A DNA stretch of 64,000 nucleotides, taken from assembly GCA_027924585.1 (NCBI GenBank), contig BSBM01001067.1:4796501-4860500 (forward strand), in the 5' to 3' direction. The position numbers were made by a program, and so were the translations under genes. Of this stretch, positions 22,824 to 34,734 are shown one piece after another. The notes below the pieces were generated by a model. It was not told the origin of the DNA, searched no databases, and saw only the letters and a list, made by a program, of their open reading frames with translations. Source of the DNA: Larix kaempferi (lineage: Eukaryota; Streptophyta; Pinopsida; Pinales; Pinaceae). Each line of letters starts with the position of its first letter. Within the stretch, counting starts at the first letter, position 1.

Positions 22824-22828
22824 ATTTC

Positions 22829-23369
22829 GAGCTGCTTATGATATAATATTGATGACCAAAATATTATGTGCATACCCTTTGAGTTTTGATTAAAGATTGT
22901 GCAACAAATCTCATGTCCATTGTTAACAATTTTCTCACAATTTCTATGTATCACAACATTATGTTTTATGGAAGTTATAGAAGACCCTGAAACTTGAATT
23001 AATGTTGCATTCTAGTTCGCCTTGAGGTCCTCTATCAAAGACAAGTCTCTGTTCAGAAAATAGGGAAGGTTGTACAGTGTTTGGGAATCCAAAAAGTTCA
23101 AAGACTAGTGGGGTTTTTAACCATCGAATTCACTAGTATTTCCCTCCTTCTTTCCTCCTTGAGAAATGCAAGCCCTGAATGTTCCCAATGAATGTATAAG
23201 TGTTTAAGAGATGCATTAGAATGTCTTAATACCTCTCAATCCCCTCCATATAGAATTCGAAATCATTTGGGTGCTTTTGGAGCAGTTTGGGTTCACTAGT
23301 CCAAGGTTCGAATTTGGAAAAATTCGAATTTGGAAAAATTCGAAAACGTTAGATGGTACGTGTGTTATA
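22829..23369 (+). repeat. 5' LTR of element C, right piece
   Basis: It matches 29564-30085 of the 3' LTR. It ends GTTATA where the 3' copy ends GTTACA. Confidence 0.87.
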
Positions 23370-23370
23370 G

Positions 23371-23386
23371 TGGTATCACATCATGG
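23371..23386 (+). other. Primer binding site of element C (initiator tRNA-Met type)
   Basis: TGGTATCACATCATGG begins one base after the LTR; it differs from the usual TGGTATCAGAGC at a few bases. Confidence 0.75.
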
Positions 23387-23513
23387 TCCTTGAACCTGCT
23401 CAGGGTGACCATTAATGAGGTCAAGAATTCATCCCCCACCCCTAGAAATCGATACTGAAGATACCTTCAGTGAATAAGAAGAAGTAGGAGAAGAAGTGAG
23501 TTCTGTTGAAGCA

Positions 23514-24667
23514 ATGGCCAAGGGTGACAAAGGAACCTCAGAAAGGGAGGAGAAAGAGGAGTTTAGGAAGTTCATGAAACAATTTTTTGAGGGAATGACA
23601 AGACAGATAATTCAAGGGTTCGACTTGATGGCTAGTCAAATTGGGATCAAATTAGCAGTAGGAGGCAGTAGTAGCTCTCATCCCGAGGAAAAAGTCAACT
23701 AGTGGAACAATCTTCTCAAGGAACGGGCCTCACAATCGACCTAATGACTTCAAGATCCCAACAAGAGCCACTGTGCCCAATTTTTTTGAGTCTAAAGAGG
23801 ATCCTAGCACTCAGTATCGGATGAAGGAATCCCTATATGAGTGGCAGTAATTGAGCGAAGAGTGTAGGAGGACCTTACAATTTGAACAAATCTTCAATGT
23901 CTCCAACAAGCTCAAATCCATAGGAGGTAGAAAAATCCGTTTCCAAAATCAAGAATTGAATTCTACCATAGGAAAGGTATCCCTTACCACCTTTTATGGC
24001 TTGCCACGAAGTTCTTCTAGTGCTTGGGTACAAAAATTAGATGTATATTTTCAGTTGAATCCAATGGTTGAAGAGGATGCTTTGAAAATGGTTATTCTAC
24101 ATCTTGAAGGAGAAGCGAACGATTGGTGGTTCCATGGACTTAAGCCTTAGGACATGATCAAATAACATCCTATGACGAGTTTTTTAATAGGTTGGTGGAA
24201 AGGTTTGATTGAAAGGACCCTGAAATGCCTTCAAGGAATTGGCACAGCTGAAGCAAACTGGAACCCCCGAGGCCTACATGTTGGAGTTCCAAAAATTATC
24301 AGTTATGGTTATTGATATCTCTATGGCTCGCTTAGTATTTCTTTTTACTGAAGGGTTGGCCAAAAATTCTAAAGGATTGGTTAAAGCCCACAAGCCAGCT
24401 ACCTTGAAAGATGCCATGAACTTGACCAGATATGTGCAAAATGTGCTGCCCAAGACAAAGTATCCTTCCAAGCCTACTTTTCCTTCCAAGTTCAAAGATG
24501 ACAAGAAAGCATGGCAAAAAGACTCATTTGGGAAGGATAAGAAGCTTGAGGGACCAAGTAAGGAAGAGCTCAAAAGGAAGAAGCTATGGGTACCCAGGCA
24601 TAAGTGTGCTAAGGGGAAAGCACATTTCATTCCTCAAAAGAAATGGAGGAAGATGCACAACAAGTAG
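23514..24667 (+). pseudogene. Gag of element C
   Basis: It starts at ATG 23514 with an acidic, charged N-terminus, then stops. The central part has WVQKLDVYFQLNPMVEEDALK and ILHLEGEANDWWFHG, the capsid signature of plant chromovirus gag. Next is a block LKQTGTPEAYMLEFQKLS. The zinc knuckle is broken: element D keeps CFTCFQPWTPTHKC, but here the first two Cys are lost and only RHKC remains. At least three in-frame stops or frame changes are present. Confidence 0.82.
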
Positions 24668-24726
24668 CCTTGGAAGAAGGATATGAAACTGCAGAATAAA
24701 ATCAACCACCACATGAAACATGGAAG

Positions 24727-25060
24727 ATGGCAGTACCATCAGGGGTTCCTCGGTTTCATACCCTCAGATGCAAAGGATTTGTCCAAGGGAAGCAGGTTAC
24801 AATGCTTGTGGATGGAGGAGGGACCCATAACTTCATTGATGCTGCCTTGGTGGAGAGGAGAAATTTTCCTACCGAGACCTTTGATGGATTTACAGTCATC
24901 ATTCCAAGGAACAATTCTATGGACTGTAACACTTGGATTCCAAAGCTACAACTTACCATAAGAAACTACACTATTACTGAAAGCTTCTATGTGGTGAATG
25001 TTGCTGATACAAATGTGGTTTTTTGAGTCCAATGGTTGTACTCTATAGGAGAGCATACAA
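24727..25060 (+). pseudogene. Protease region of element C
   Basis: It contains MLVDGGGTHNFID, the gypsy aspartic protease motif with Asp-Gly-Gly instead of Asp-Ser-Gly. A TGA at about 25024 stands where D has Gly (VVLGVQW). It would have cut the polyprotein. Confidence 0.75.
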
Positions 25061-26160
25061 TGAAATACCAACTACCTGAAATGAAATTTAAATATTTAGA
25101 GGGAAAGCCAATATTAGTGAGGGGAATGCACACCTATCCTAACCAAGTGGTGTCCTCCCACAGTATGAGGTCCATTTTGAGACATGGGGACATTGAATGG
25201 GCTGCAGAATGTATAATCACTTCTCCCAATCTGAGCATAAAAGTTTCAGAACATCCAAAGGAGATAAGGAAACTATTGCACAAGTATGAAAAGGTTTTTG
25301 GAGACCTTCCCCCTGGAAGGCCACCTGACAGGGGATTTGAACATGCCATTGTGTTGGAGGAAAGTACTCAACCTATCCAAATGAAACCATACAAACACCC
25401 GAAAAGGTTTTGGGATGAGATCGAGAAGGCTATCAAAGAAATTTTGGAGTTGGGACTCATAAGGCCAATTTAAAGTCCCTATGCTTCATCAGCTGTCTTG
25501 GTGAATAAAAAAGATGGAACCTTGAGAATGTGCATTGACCGTAGAGCTCTAAACAAGAAGACAATGAAGAATATATATCCCATCCCTCGGATAGATGAGC
25601 CCATGGATGAACTATTTGGAGCAAAGTTCTTTTCAAAGATTGATCTTAGATCTGGTTACCATCAGATTCGATTGAAGGAGGAAGATGTGTAGAAAACTAC
25701 TTTAAGATGTCATTATGGTCATTTCGAATTCCTGGTCATGCCTTTTGGTTTGACCAATGCTCCTACAATCTTCCAATAATGCATGAACAAAATATTTTGC
25801 AAGAAGCTCTGCAATTATGTTTTGGTTTTCTTTGATGATATTTTGATTTACAGTAAGACATGGGAGGATCATTTGCATCATTTAGAAGTTGTATTGAAAA
25901 TCTTGCATGAACAGTCTTTGTTTTCTAAGTTGTCCAAGTGTGAATTTCAGTTGACATAAATTTTGTATCTTGGGAACATCATTGGGCAAGATGGTGTAAA
26001 GGTGCACTTGGAGAAAATAAGTGCCATTCTTGACTGGCCATCACCTAAGAACATCACTGAATTGAGGGGTTTTATTGGGATCTGCACTTACTATAGAAAA
26101 TTTGTGAAGGGATTTGCCCAATTGACAGCTCCCCTCACTGACTTGACAAAGAAGGATGTT
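25061..26160 (+). pseudogene. Reverse transcriptase of element C
   Basis: RT blocks are clear: the PPDRGFEHAIVLEE entry, [45 protein letters not shown], and the catalytic VFFDDILIYS kept at about 25825-25855. Stops interrupt it at about 25471, 25690, 25777 and 25957. Most of these are CAA/CAG-type codons in element D. It is followed by TELRGFIGICTYYRKFVKGF. Confidence 0.88.
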
Positions 26161-26610
26161 GTCCAGTGGAATGAAGATGCATAAAAATCCTTCCAAAGAA
26201 TGAAAGAGGTAATGAGTAGTTGTCTTGTACTTGCATTACTAGATTTTTCTAAACCATTTGTCTTGGAATGTGATGCATTAGGGGAAGGCATTGGAGCAGT
26301 TTTAAAGCAAAATAAACATCCCATAGCTTTTGAAAGCAGGAAGCGACAACCACATGAGAGACTATACTCCATATATGAAAAGGAAATGTTGGCCATCATG
26401 CATGCTTTGGTCAAGTTTAGACAATATCTGATGGGGAGCAAATTTGTGGTCAAAACTAATTACAATAGATTGAAGCATTTCCTTACACAAAAGATCTCAA
26501 TGAAAGGCAACAAAAATGGGTGACTAAGATTCAAGCCTTTGATTTTGACATTGAATATGTTAAAGGGAAGAATAATGTTGTAGTAGATGCATTGTCTAGA
26601 AGACCCTCAC
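26161..26610 (+). pseudogene. RNase H of element C
   Basis: PFVLECDALGEGIGAVL, ERLYSIYEKEMLAIMHAL and FDIEYVKGKNNVVVDALSRR are the gypsy RNase H blocks. A TAA at about 26182 replaces Glu, and a frame change occurs near 26500. Confidence 0.85.
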
Positions 26611-27860
26611 TCTCTCTTATGGATGTTTCAAAGGATTGGAAAGCCATACTAATAGTAGAGTATGCCAAAGATAGATTTGCTTGTGAACTGTTAGATGGGT
26701 CCAATGGAGATGGTACGTATAAAGTATTGAATGGCCTAATCTACTATAAAGATCGAATCTACTTAGTTTCTGATTCGAATTTGAAGCAAATTTTTTTGAA
26801 TGCAACTCATGATTCTCCTTTAGCAGGCCATCCTGGTTTCTTTAAAACATATAGGCAGCTAAGAGAAAGGTTCTTTTGGAAAGGATTGAAGGGAGATGTT
26901 CTTAAGTATGTGAACGAATTCAAGATATGTCAGTAAAACAAAGTTGAGCATAACCATCCGACTAGTCTCTTACAACCCTTTCCTATTCCAGAACAAAAGT
27001 GGGAAAGCATCTCCATGGACTTCATCACAGGTTTTCCCAAGGCACTTGGTAAGGACTGTATTTTTGTTTTGGTGGATAGACTCACCAAATTTGCTCATTT
27101 CTTTGCTATTGCCTCATCTTTTACTACTGCACAAGGATTGAAGGGAGATGTTCTTAAGTATGTGAACGAATTCAAGATATGTCAGTAAAACAAAGTTGAG
27201 CACAACCATCCGACTAGTCTCTTACAACCCTTTCCTATTCCAGAACAACAGTGGGAAAGCATCTCCATGGACTTCATCACAGGTTTTCCCAAGGCACTTG
27301 GTAAGGACTGTATTTTTGTTGTGGTGGATGGACTCACCAAATTTGCTCATTTCTTTGCTATTGCCTCATCTTTTACTACTGCACAAGTAGATGAGCTATT
27401 CTTTAGAGATGTTTTCAAATTACATGGACTTCCAAAAAACATTGTTAGTGACAAGGATGGCAAGTTTATGAGTGCTTTTTGGAAATAAATCTTCAAGTTG
27501 GTGGGAACAAAATTGACTCCTAGAAAAAGCTATCATCCACAAACTGATGGTCAAACCGAAAGGGTGAATCAATGGTTGGAGGGATACTTGAGGAACTATT
27601 TTAGTGGGAAGCAAAAAGCATGGGTTAAATGGCTACATTTGGGTGAGTTATGCTACAATACTACCTTTCATATGTCCATTGGCATGTCTCCTTTCAAAGA
27701 ACTATATGTTTATGAAGCACCTACCTTTGTTGATCACATTTTTGGTGATCGTAGAGCTCCAAAAGCTAAGGATTGGATTGAGGAAAGTCAATAAATTTTG
27801 AAGATTTTAAAAGACAATTTGTAGGTTACCCAAAATCAACAAATACAATATGCAGATCAA
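26611..27860 (+). pseudogene. Integrase of element C with internal 252-bp duplication
   Basis: The HHCC finger reads HDSPLAGH...FKICQ, with the first Cys changed to Phe. Core motifs [18 protein letters not shown] and TDGQTERVNQWLEGY carry the three acidic residues. The segment 26883-27134 is repeated as 27135-27386, giving the finger end and the first core Asp twice, in frame. TAA codons after MCQ-like CQ in each copy, and at about 27485 and 27792, inactivate it. Confidence 0.88.
26883..27386 (+). repeat. 252-bp tandem duplication
   Basis: Two adjacent copies, 26883-27134 and 27135-27386, differ at only a few bases. Length divisible by three. Confidence 0.97.
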
Positions 27861-28322
27861 CATAGGAAAGAGAGAAATTTTCCAGTGAATGATTTGTTCT
27901 ATTTGAGGCTACAAATTTACAAACAAACTACCTTAAAGGGAAAAGGGGTAGAAAATCTAAATCCAAGGTTTTATGTCCCATACAAGATAATTAGAAAGGT
28001 TGGGGAGGTAGCTTATGAAGTGGAACTTCTGGAAGGGAGTAAAATCTGTAATGTATTCCATGTCTCATGTCTTAAAAAGGTGGTTGAGCAGCAAATTTCA
28101 ATTTCAGAAACACTTCCTCCAATGGATGGTGAAGGGCAGCTCATACTCATTCCAGAAATTTTTTTGAAGGTAAGGGATAGGAAATTATGAAAAAAACCAT
28201 AAGAGAATACTTGGTGCAATGGAAGGATTTACCAAGTGAGGATGCCACATGGGAAGATTAACAAATTTTGCAGCATCCAAATTTGAAATTGCTTGGGGAC
28301 AAGCAATCTTGGGTGGGGAGGA
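27861..28322 (+). pseudogene. Integrase C-terminus and chromodomain remnant of element C
   Basis: It has the NDLFYLRLQIYKQTTL and VAYEVELLEGSKICNVFHVSCLKK blocks, then IREYLVQWKDLPSEDATWED. The last is a chromodomain-like end that in chromoviruses is thought to steer insertion to certain chromatin. Stops at about 28188 and 28260. Confidence 0.82.
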
Positions 28323-28323
28323 C

Positions 28324-30085
28324 TGTAATGTCCCCATCCAAATAAATTTTCATGGAGGAAAAATTCCACTAACCTACTAGTTACCTAGGTTGGGGTGTAA
28401 GCATTAAAACTTGGAATAAGGGAATTAAAAGACCCCAAATTGATCTTAGATTTAAAAATTCACATTTATTGGGTCAAATAAATAATAATAAAAGAAAAAT
28501 AAGGTGGCATTTGGTCATGAGGGCGCATAAGAGGGTGTGGGGCCCACATGTGGCAAGATCCCCCACTACACTTGGCATCATTCTCTCACCAATTCAAGTC
28601 CAAGGTGGAGGGAAATGTACTTTGGGGAGATGAAGAGGAAATATTCATGGCAAGAATCTAGGAAGGTTGAATTGGAGTGGAAGAATAACTCCCAAGGAAG
28701 AGGAAGAGGCATTGTGACACTTGTAGCTAGATTCCATGGTATCTATGACAACAATGATGAATGAATCTATGAAAAATATGACAAATTCATACTTGATTGT
28801 AGACCTATGACACATTTGACATATTAGGGCTAAAAATAGCCACCAAGAGGGCACATAAAGGGAGTTATGGTAAGCCAAGATTCCAAATTCGAATTAGGGA
28901 AAGATGAATGCAAGGAAGAAGTGGACAAGTGTCTCATGAGAGAATATATCACTAATTCGAGTTGAGTGAAGTCTCTTAGAGGGAATTCAAGATATTAAGT
29001 TCACTTGAGGTTAATAAAAGAGGAGTATGAGGAAGGAGATCAAATTTTGGTCATTTTTCATTTACACTCTTAGAGAGCTTAGCTTGTCCTTGCACAATGG
29101 ATGTTCATCCTCCCTGCTATTGAACCAATTTCAAAGGTGAAATATCCGTGTCCAAGTTGGTTGGAGGAGAGGCCATTAAGAACTCTCATCAAACCTTAAT
29201 GAATTTTTCTTGATGCAGGTTCAAGTCCCCTTTCTGTTCGAGTTCATATACTATTCCTTTCTCCACTATCTCTTCTCTCAACATTCTCTCAATGTCCATG
29301 TTCTAGTGTTGATAGTGCACTCATAGTTGTGTATATTATGTGGAGGATGATTTTGTGATTCTATGGTTATGTAATTTGATGTATATCATTGTATGGAGCT
29401 TCACATTGGAGCCATAGCTTGAAATTTCATACCTTTCATGTAATATTTCCAAGCAAACTATTGATTCGAGCTAGTTTCCCCTCTATCTCCACATGGAGTT
29501 TTTGGAGTAATTTTGTATCTTTTTTACATCAGACTTTCTCTGAGTTTTTGATGATGTTTCTAGCTTCTTATGATGTAATATTGATGACCAAAATATTATG
29601 TGTAGACCCTTTGAGTTTTGATTAAATATTGTGCTACAAATCTCATGTCCATTGTTAACAATTTTCTCACAATTTCTATGTCTCACAACATTATGTTTTA
29701 TGGGAGTTATAGCATACCCTAAAACCTGAATTAATGTTGCATGATGATTCCCCTTGAGGTCCTATATCAAATACAAGTCTCTATTCATAAAATAGGGAAG
29801 TTCGTACAGTGTTTGGTAAGCCAAAAAGTTCATAGATTAGTGGGGTTTTTAACGATCGAATTCACTAGTATTTTCCCCCTTCTTTCCTCCTTGAGAAATG
29901 CAAGCCCTGAATGTTTCTAATGAATGTCTAAGTGTCCAAGATATGCATTAGGATGTATTAATACCTCTCAAGCCCCTCCATACTGAATTCAAAAGCATTT
30001 GGGTGATTTTGGAGCAGTTTGGGTTCACTAGTCCAAGGTTTGAATTTGGAAAAATTTGAGAAAGTTTCATGGTAGGGATGTTACA
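28324..30085 (+). repeat. 3' LTR of element C
   Basis: It runs TGTAATGTCCCC to GATGTTACA (1762 bases), just after the chromodomain frame. Its start resembles the LTR start of element D. Confidence 0.92.
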
Positions 30086-30980
30086 CTTTTGCACTTAACC
30101 TACTATTCTTCAACTGTCATAAATAGATGTCATCACTGACATACTGTGTTAATTTTGCCATAGACATTAGTATTTACATTTATTATTGGTGATTATACTC
30201 TCTTGTCATTGGATGATCTATGTTACAAGGTTGATGCTAATAATTAATGAATGATCTCACTTATATGCTAAAGCGCCATTGATTGTTCTTTACTATTGAT
30301 TTTACATATCTTTGGAATACATTGACTTGATACATTTATATTTGGAGTCTACAAGTACAAGGTTAACTTAGTATGTCTTCTTCATTCCTAGAATTACTGA
30401 GTTGAAGGCACTAGTCACTAACTAGGGTGTCTAGGAGGCATAGTTTTCCTTGTTATACGTGTCTTGCATATCATTGAAGGGATCTCCCCTTGGAGGTTCT
30501 GACTCTCTAAAGTATTTTGGAGGAGTGACTAAGGTGACAGTGGTCACTTTCTCCATGCATTTTTCTATTGGACACTAGCCCTACTAGTTCATCCGGTAAC
30601 ACTCTAGAGACTATGCGAACAAAGGATTTGATTAGAATACAAGAAACTCTTGAACACTTAAATTAACATGATTGAAATCAACAACAATCTCTAAAATTGG
30701 TTGGGGATTGGATGCACTTCTTTCTCTTCCTCCCTTGACTAGTTTTCCTGCTATTGAGTTAGTACTTGGAGTGGTTCTTGCTTCATGACACCGGACTGCA
30801 CCACGGTGTCATGGTATTGGATTTTTGACTCTATTCATGCATATATATGCTTCTAATATATGTGCAAAACACTTTGTATGAGATATTGCAAGGAAGATAG
30901 TTGATTGTTCCTATGATGTAAATCTTCTTACCATGTGTTATCTAATTCAAAAAAATAAAGATTTCTTAAATACTTAACAC
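30086..30980. other. Unassigned; leader of relic G
   Basis: No gene. 30655-30725 matches 6590-6655 (the leader before gag of B) in the same orientation, so this is probably the decayed minus-strand leader of a related Athila/Tat-like element. Confidence 0.45.
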
Positions 30981-31003
30981 CTCCCCGTCGACGACACCAA
31001 AAA
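30981..31003 (-). other. Primer binding site of relic G (tRNA-Asp type)
   Basis: On the minus strand it reads TTTTTGGTGTCGTCGACGGG, a decayed form of the TGGCGCCGTTGCCGGGGA site complementary to plant tRNA-Asp that is used by Athila and many Tat elements. The sequence before it (CCTATCA) is a typical LTR end. Confidence 0.7.
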
Positions 31004-33290
31004 TGATAGGTTTGCTATATACCTTATTAATTTCAACATGGTACTTAACTTGCAAGGGAATTTAATTATCAACCCAGGGCTTGTATGCTTGCGAGGTATC
31101 ATGCAAAATATATGCAAAATTTCAGAAGTAATTAAGTATCTAAATGCTAACATGCTACTTACAACCTACTTAGAAATCTAATTCTACTTTTAATAAAGTA
31201 AACTTGAACCAAATTGCAAGAAAGAAAGCAATTTAACCATGAAATCAAAGAACATACAATCACACTTTGATTCTCAGCTACAAGATTAGTAGCACACAAG
31301 TTTAATGGTACATACTATGATTTGTAGCAAGTGAATCGTAAACATAATCTGGAAATGAAACTAAAAACAAGTGTTATAGCCACAAAATTGAAATATAAAT
31401 GATACTGAAAAATTAATTAAACTAATAAACAAAAAAACAACACACATCACCTGTCTCTTCAAAGTAGGCCCTTCCTCTGCAGATCAAGGCATTCGAGCAA
31501 TTTCAATAGCTATACATTCAACTCATAATAACACCTTAACTTAGAAATTCATACATAGAATAATTGAAACATGATTGGCTTTATTAAACTAGTAGTATTA
31601 CAAAGCATCATATATTCAATTACATAACGGAGTTATGTAGTCTACCTTGTCATCCCTTCCAAGAGGGTACCTATCCTTTTCTAGGCTAAATCATGTAACT
31701 ATCTCCTAAATACGATTAAAGTCAACACACTTGAGAATTAGAGATTCTCAAGCCATTGCAGAAACATAGTCTATGTTTATGGAAATAAAAGAATTAACAT
31801 AATAGAGCAACCAAATTGGTTTGTTCAAAAATGTCTTAGCAACATTTACAATAGGAATTTCGTTGTGAACAACTGCTTGATGCCAACCATTTTATTTGAT
31901 AGAATATTATCGTACACATGCTTCGTTGTCGGTTCTATAACAATCTGCTTTGGTTCTGCAGTAACTTGCTAGAACAACGAATGTGTAGCAACCATAAGTC
32001 GTAGTTCTGTAGCAATAGCAATCATAGTAGTGGAATGTGTTAACTGGAGAAACAACAAAGTGACACCTGGAATGGATCTGTAGTAGTAATGGTTTGGATG
32101 GAGTTGGCGCAATTGTGAATCATGGATCCGCAACAGAGGAATATTGTTGAATGGAGTATTGTGGATCCGTAGCAACTAGTTCCACAACAAAATGGAAGAT
32201 CTACAACATATGTCTATTTTGTAGCATACCTAATCCTAAAAATTAGATACAAAGCGTACATGATTCTTCTAAAATGTTAACAATTTCCAATGAAGTGCCA
32301 TAAAATGAGACAGATGAGTACTTTCGTGATAAATGCCAATATGGATGAGGATATAATGAGAATTAAAGTGAATGGTAAAAAAAGGAGTACAAGAACGAGA
32401 AAACTAAGGCCCATCAATGTGAAATTGCTAGTTATCTTCTTGTACTAGGAGGTAAATTCTTGTTAATAAAACCCCCCAAAATTGTGAGGTTTCTCACCCA
32501 AATATATGTTGTTACAATATATATTTATTTCTTTTAGGCTGATTTGCAAACATTTATTTCTCAGGGTAAAACTAGATTAGTACATTGCTTCAATATCTTT
32601 AACAATTAAACTATAATAATATTAACATAAATAGAGGGTTAAGTATTTCCAAAATTTAACAAAATTAAGATAAATATAGTGTGTTTTCTACTAGGCATGT
32701 CTTAAGTTGCAAAATGAGCTTCTGGTTGACACAAGCCTCCAAAGAAGCACTCTTGAATATATGAACCAAAACCCATCACTTTGCTTGTATAATTTTGTGG
32801 AGGATAATTAGCTCACTTCCCTTCGAGTATGATCTTCACTCCTAACTTGGGATAGGCCCTGGCTGCGCTTTCATCACTAAGCATAACACAATTAGTGCCA
32901 TCAAGAAAAAAATTTATCCACATATATGGGCATAAAATCCTTGGCCTCATTTTGTTTAACATTTCCTATCATTCTTGGCATTTGCATACATCTTGTTCTC
33001 GATAAAATATCAAAACATTACAAGAAAAATACAATAAAACCCATAAAATGTTTCAAAATATTGACGAGAGGTAAATTTTATGACAATTAGTATAGAACTA
33101 CGAAGAATTGGGAGATCACATTTAAGGAGAGTGCTTTAACATCAAAATCCAAAACTATTACTAAATAATATCAAAGGCTTCATAGGTTATACGAGTGTAT
33201 TTGCATAGTTGAAGCCTTTGATATTTTTTATTCAAATACTCATAAAAATATTAGAACTTCTAATTTTTCTTTGCTTTAAAGTTGGTCTTT
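31004..33290 (-). repeat. Relic G: probable 5' LTR and adjacent AT-rich DNA
   Basis: TGATAGG at 31004 is the inner LTR border next to the primer site. The outer border could not be found, so the right limit is only the start of the LINE. No gene is supported. 31960-32200 holds many loosely repeated words such as GGATCCGTAGCAAC and TCTGTAGCAAT. Confidence 0.4.
33167..33225. repeat. Perfect 16-bp hairpin
   Basis: AATATCAAAGGCTTCA at 33167-33182 and its exact complement at 33210-33225, with a 27-base loop. Confidence 0.85.
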
Positions 33291-33913
33291 ATTTTTTTTT
33301 CACAAAGAAAAACCTATACCATTAAATAGTATATGTAAATACAACAGTTTCTAGACCCAGTAAAAACAGAGATAACCAGACAACATAACTAGTCCAATAA
33401 ATCTTGGATACATAGTCCAATGGTACCCATAACATCCAAAAACCCAAACTGACATCAACCCGATAAGAAAACAAATCCATCCATGCATAACATCGCATGG
33501 AGAAACTTAGTAACCAGTCCCCATATATCAAATGTTAGAAAACAAAAAGATACAATGCCTTTATAACAATCATCGTATCCTGCAAAACTATACTACTATA
33601 AATGTTGTAGATAAACATATATAGTGAAATCAGCGTCAAAGATAATGTGATATGATAAAAATAGAGGTAGCCAGGACCCCCAATCATCCTCCAAAACAAA
33701 CCAGTTGCCTTGCCCAACATTGAACCCACAATAAGAACTCCAGTCTAGATGTCACAAAACCACCATCAATGAGATAATTGATCCATCTCGTGACCAAAGG
33801 AAGTTGTCCATCTGATAAAAAACCCGCTAAAAAAGTAAGGCCGCTAATAATCCATATATATAAAAAATGAACAACAAAATGAAATTATGAGTACAAGATC
33901 TCCAATCTGTCCT

Positions 33914-34312
33914 CTAAAATAAACTAAAAGTTATCCCAGAGCTCATTGAAAATGAAACCATTATGTGCCATAAGTGCATGCTTTGAGAGCTTGTCCGCTT
34001 CATCGAGCGTTTCTCAGATTCCCAATCTATGATTACTCTAGAATCCCCAACAATCTGAATATTATCAATAAGGAGATTCCTAGCAAAATACAAAAGCATC
34101 CATAATACCAATAGCTCACCCCTTGTGTTAGAATTCTCTCCACAATGCATCCAAATCTTGTAATGCTTAGTTTTGTCAATCCACAAAATGGCTCCCGCTC
34201 CACATTTACTAGAAGCCTCTTGTGAGGCTTCGTAAAAAAAACCTCGACATCTGTCCATATCCATAGAGGGAGCACTATGGACATGCATAGTCTTGGATCG
34301 TGGCAAGTCCAC
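33914..34312 (-). pseudogene. LINE RNase H domain
   Basis: It shows GFFYEASQEASSKCGAGAIL, HCGENSNTRGELLVLW and IQIVGDSRVIIDWES, the blocks of the plant LINE RNase H (RVT_3 type). Glu in TRGELL and Asp in GDSRV are kept, but the first Asp (usually FDGA) is changed to Glu in YEASQ. It would remove RNA after first-strand synthesis. Confidence 0.8.
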
Positions 34313-34465
34313 AACTTGGACAGATTCCTTGAAAGTAACGATCCCTTTACTACCTATCAGTGCAACACTGAACTTTAAGCCTTAAAAAATTAAATGGTTT
34401 CTTTCCTCCCACAATTCCCAGCGTATATAACAAGGGAGTTCAGTGTAGAATCGGCCAACACCCCA

Positions 34466-34709
34466 TGTTAAAATGCGATCTTTGTTATGAATATTTAATT
34501 ATTTTATTTAAATAGTAAATTAAGGTATTTGAATAGATGTGACCATTGGTAAATAGTCACTACGAAGCCTATAAAATCTAGGCCCAACATTCATTGTAAT
34601 CACCCATTCATATTTTTATCAATATTTATACTTATCTGATTGAATATGGAACATCTTCCCCCTTAATATCCGAATACGGATCTTCCGGTGTTCCGGATCC
34701 AGTCTTACA
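34466..34709 (+). repeat. Probable 5' LTR of element H
   Basis: TG...CA ends, TATA-like box, and a possible primer site after it. There is no second copy in the window to prove it. Confidence 0.45.
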
Positions 34710-34734
34710 CTGCGGTATTGCTCCTGTGAGCTCG

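Larger units (their letters stand above)
9014..30085 (+). mobile_element. Element C: chromovirus-like Ty3/gypsy element, split by nested insertions
   Basis: Its 3' LTR is continuous (28324-30085). The 5' LTR is in two pieces (9014-10235 and 22829-23369) separated by 12.6 kb of later insertions. CTTTT flanks both outer ends (9009-9013 and 30086-30090), a perfect 5-base target duplication. The primer site, gag, protease, RT, RNase H, integrase and C-terminal region follow in order. It is related to element D in LTR start and proteins but more decayed. Confidence 0.9.
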
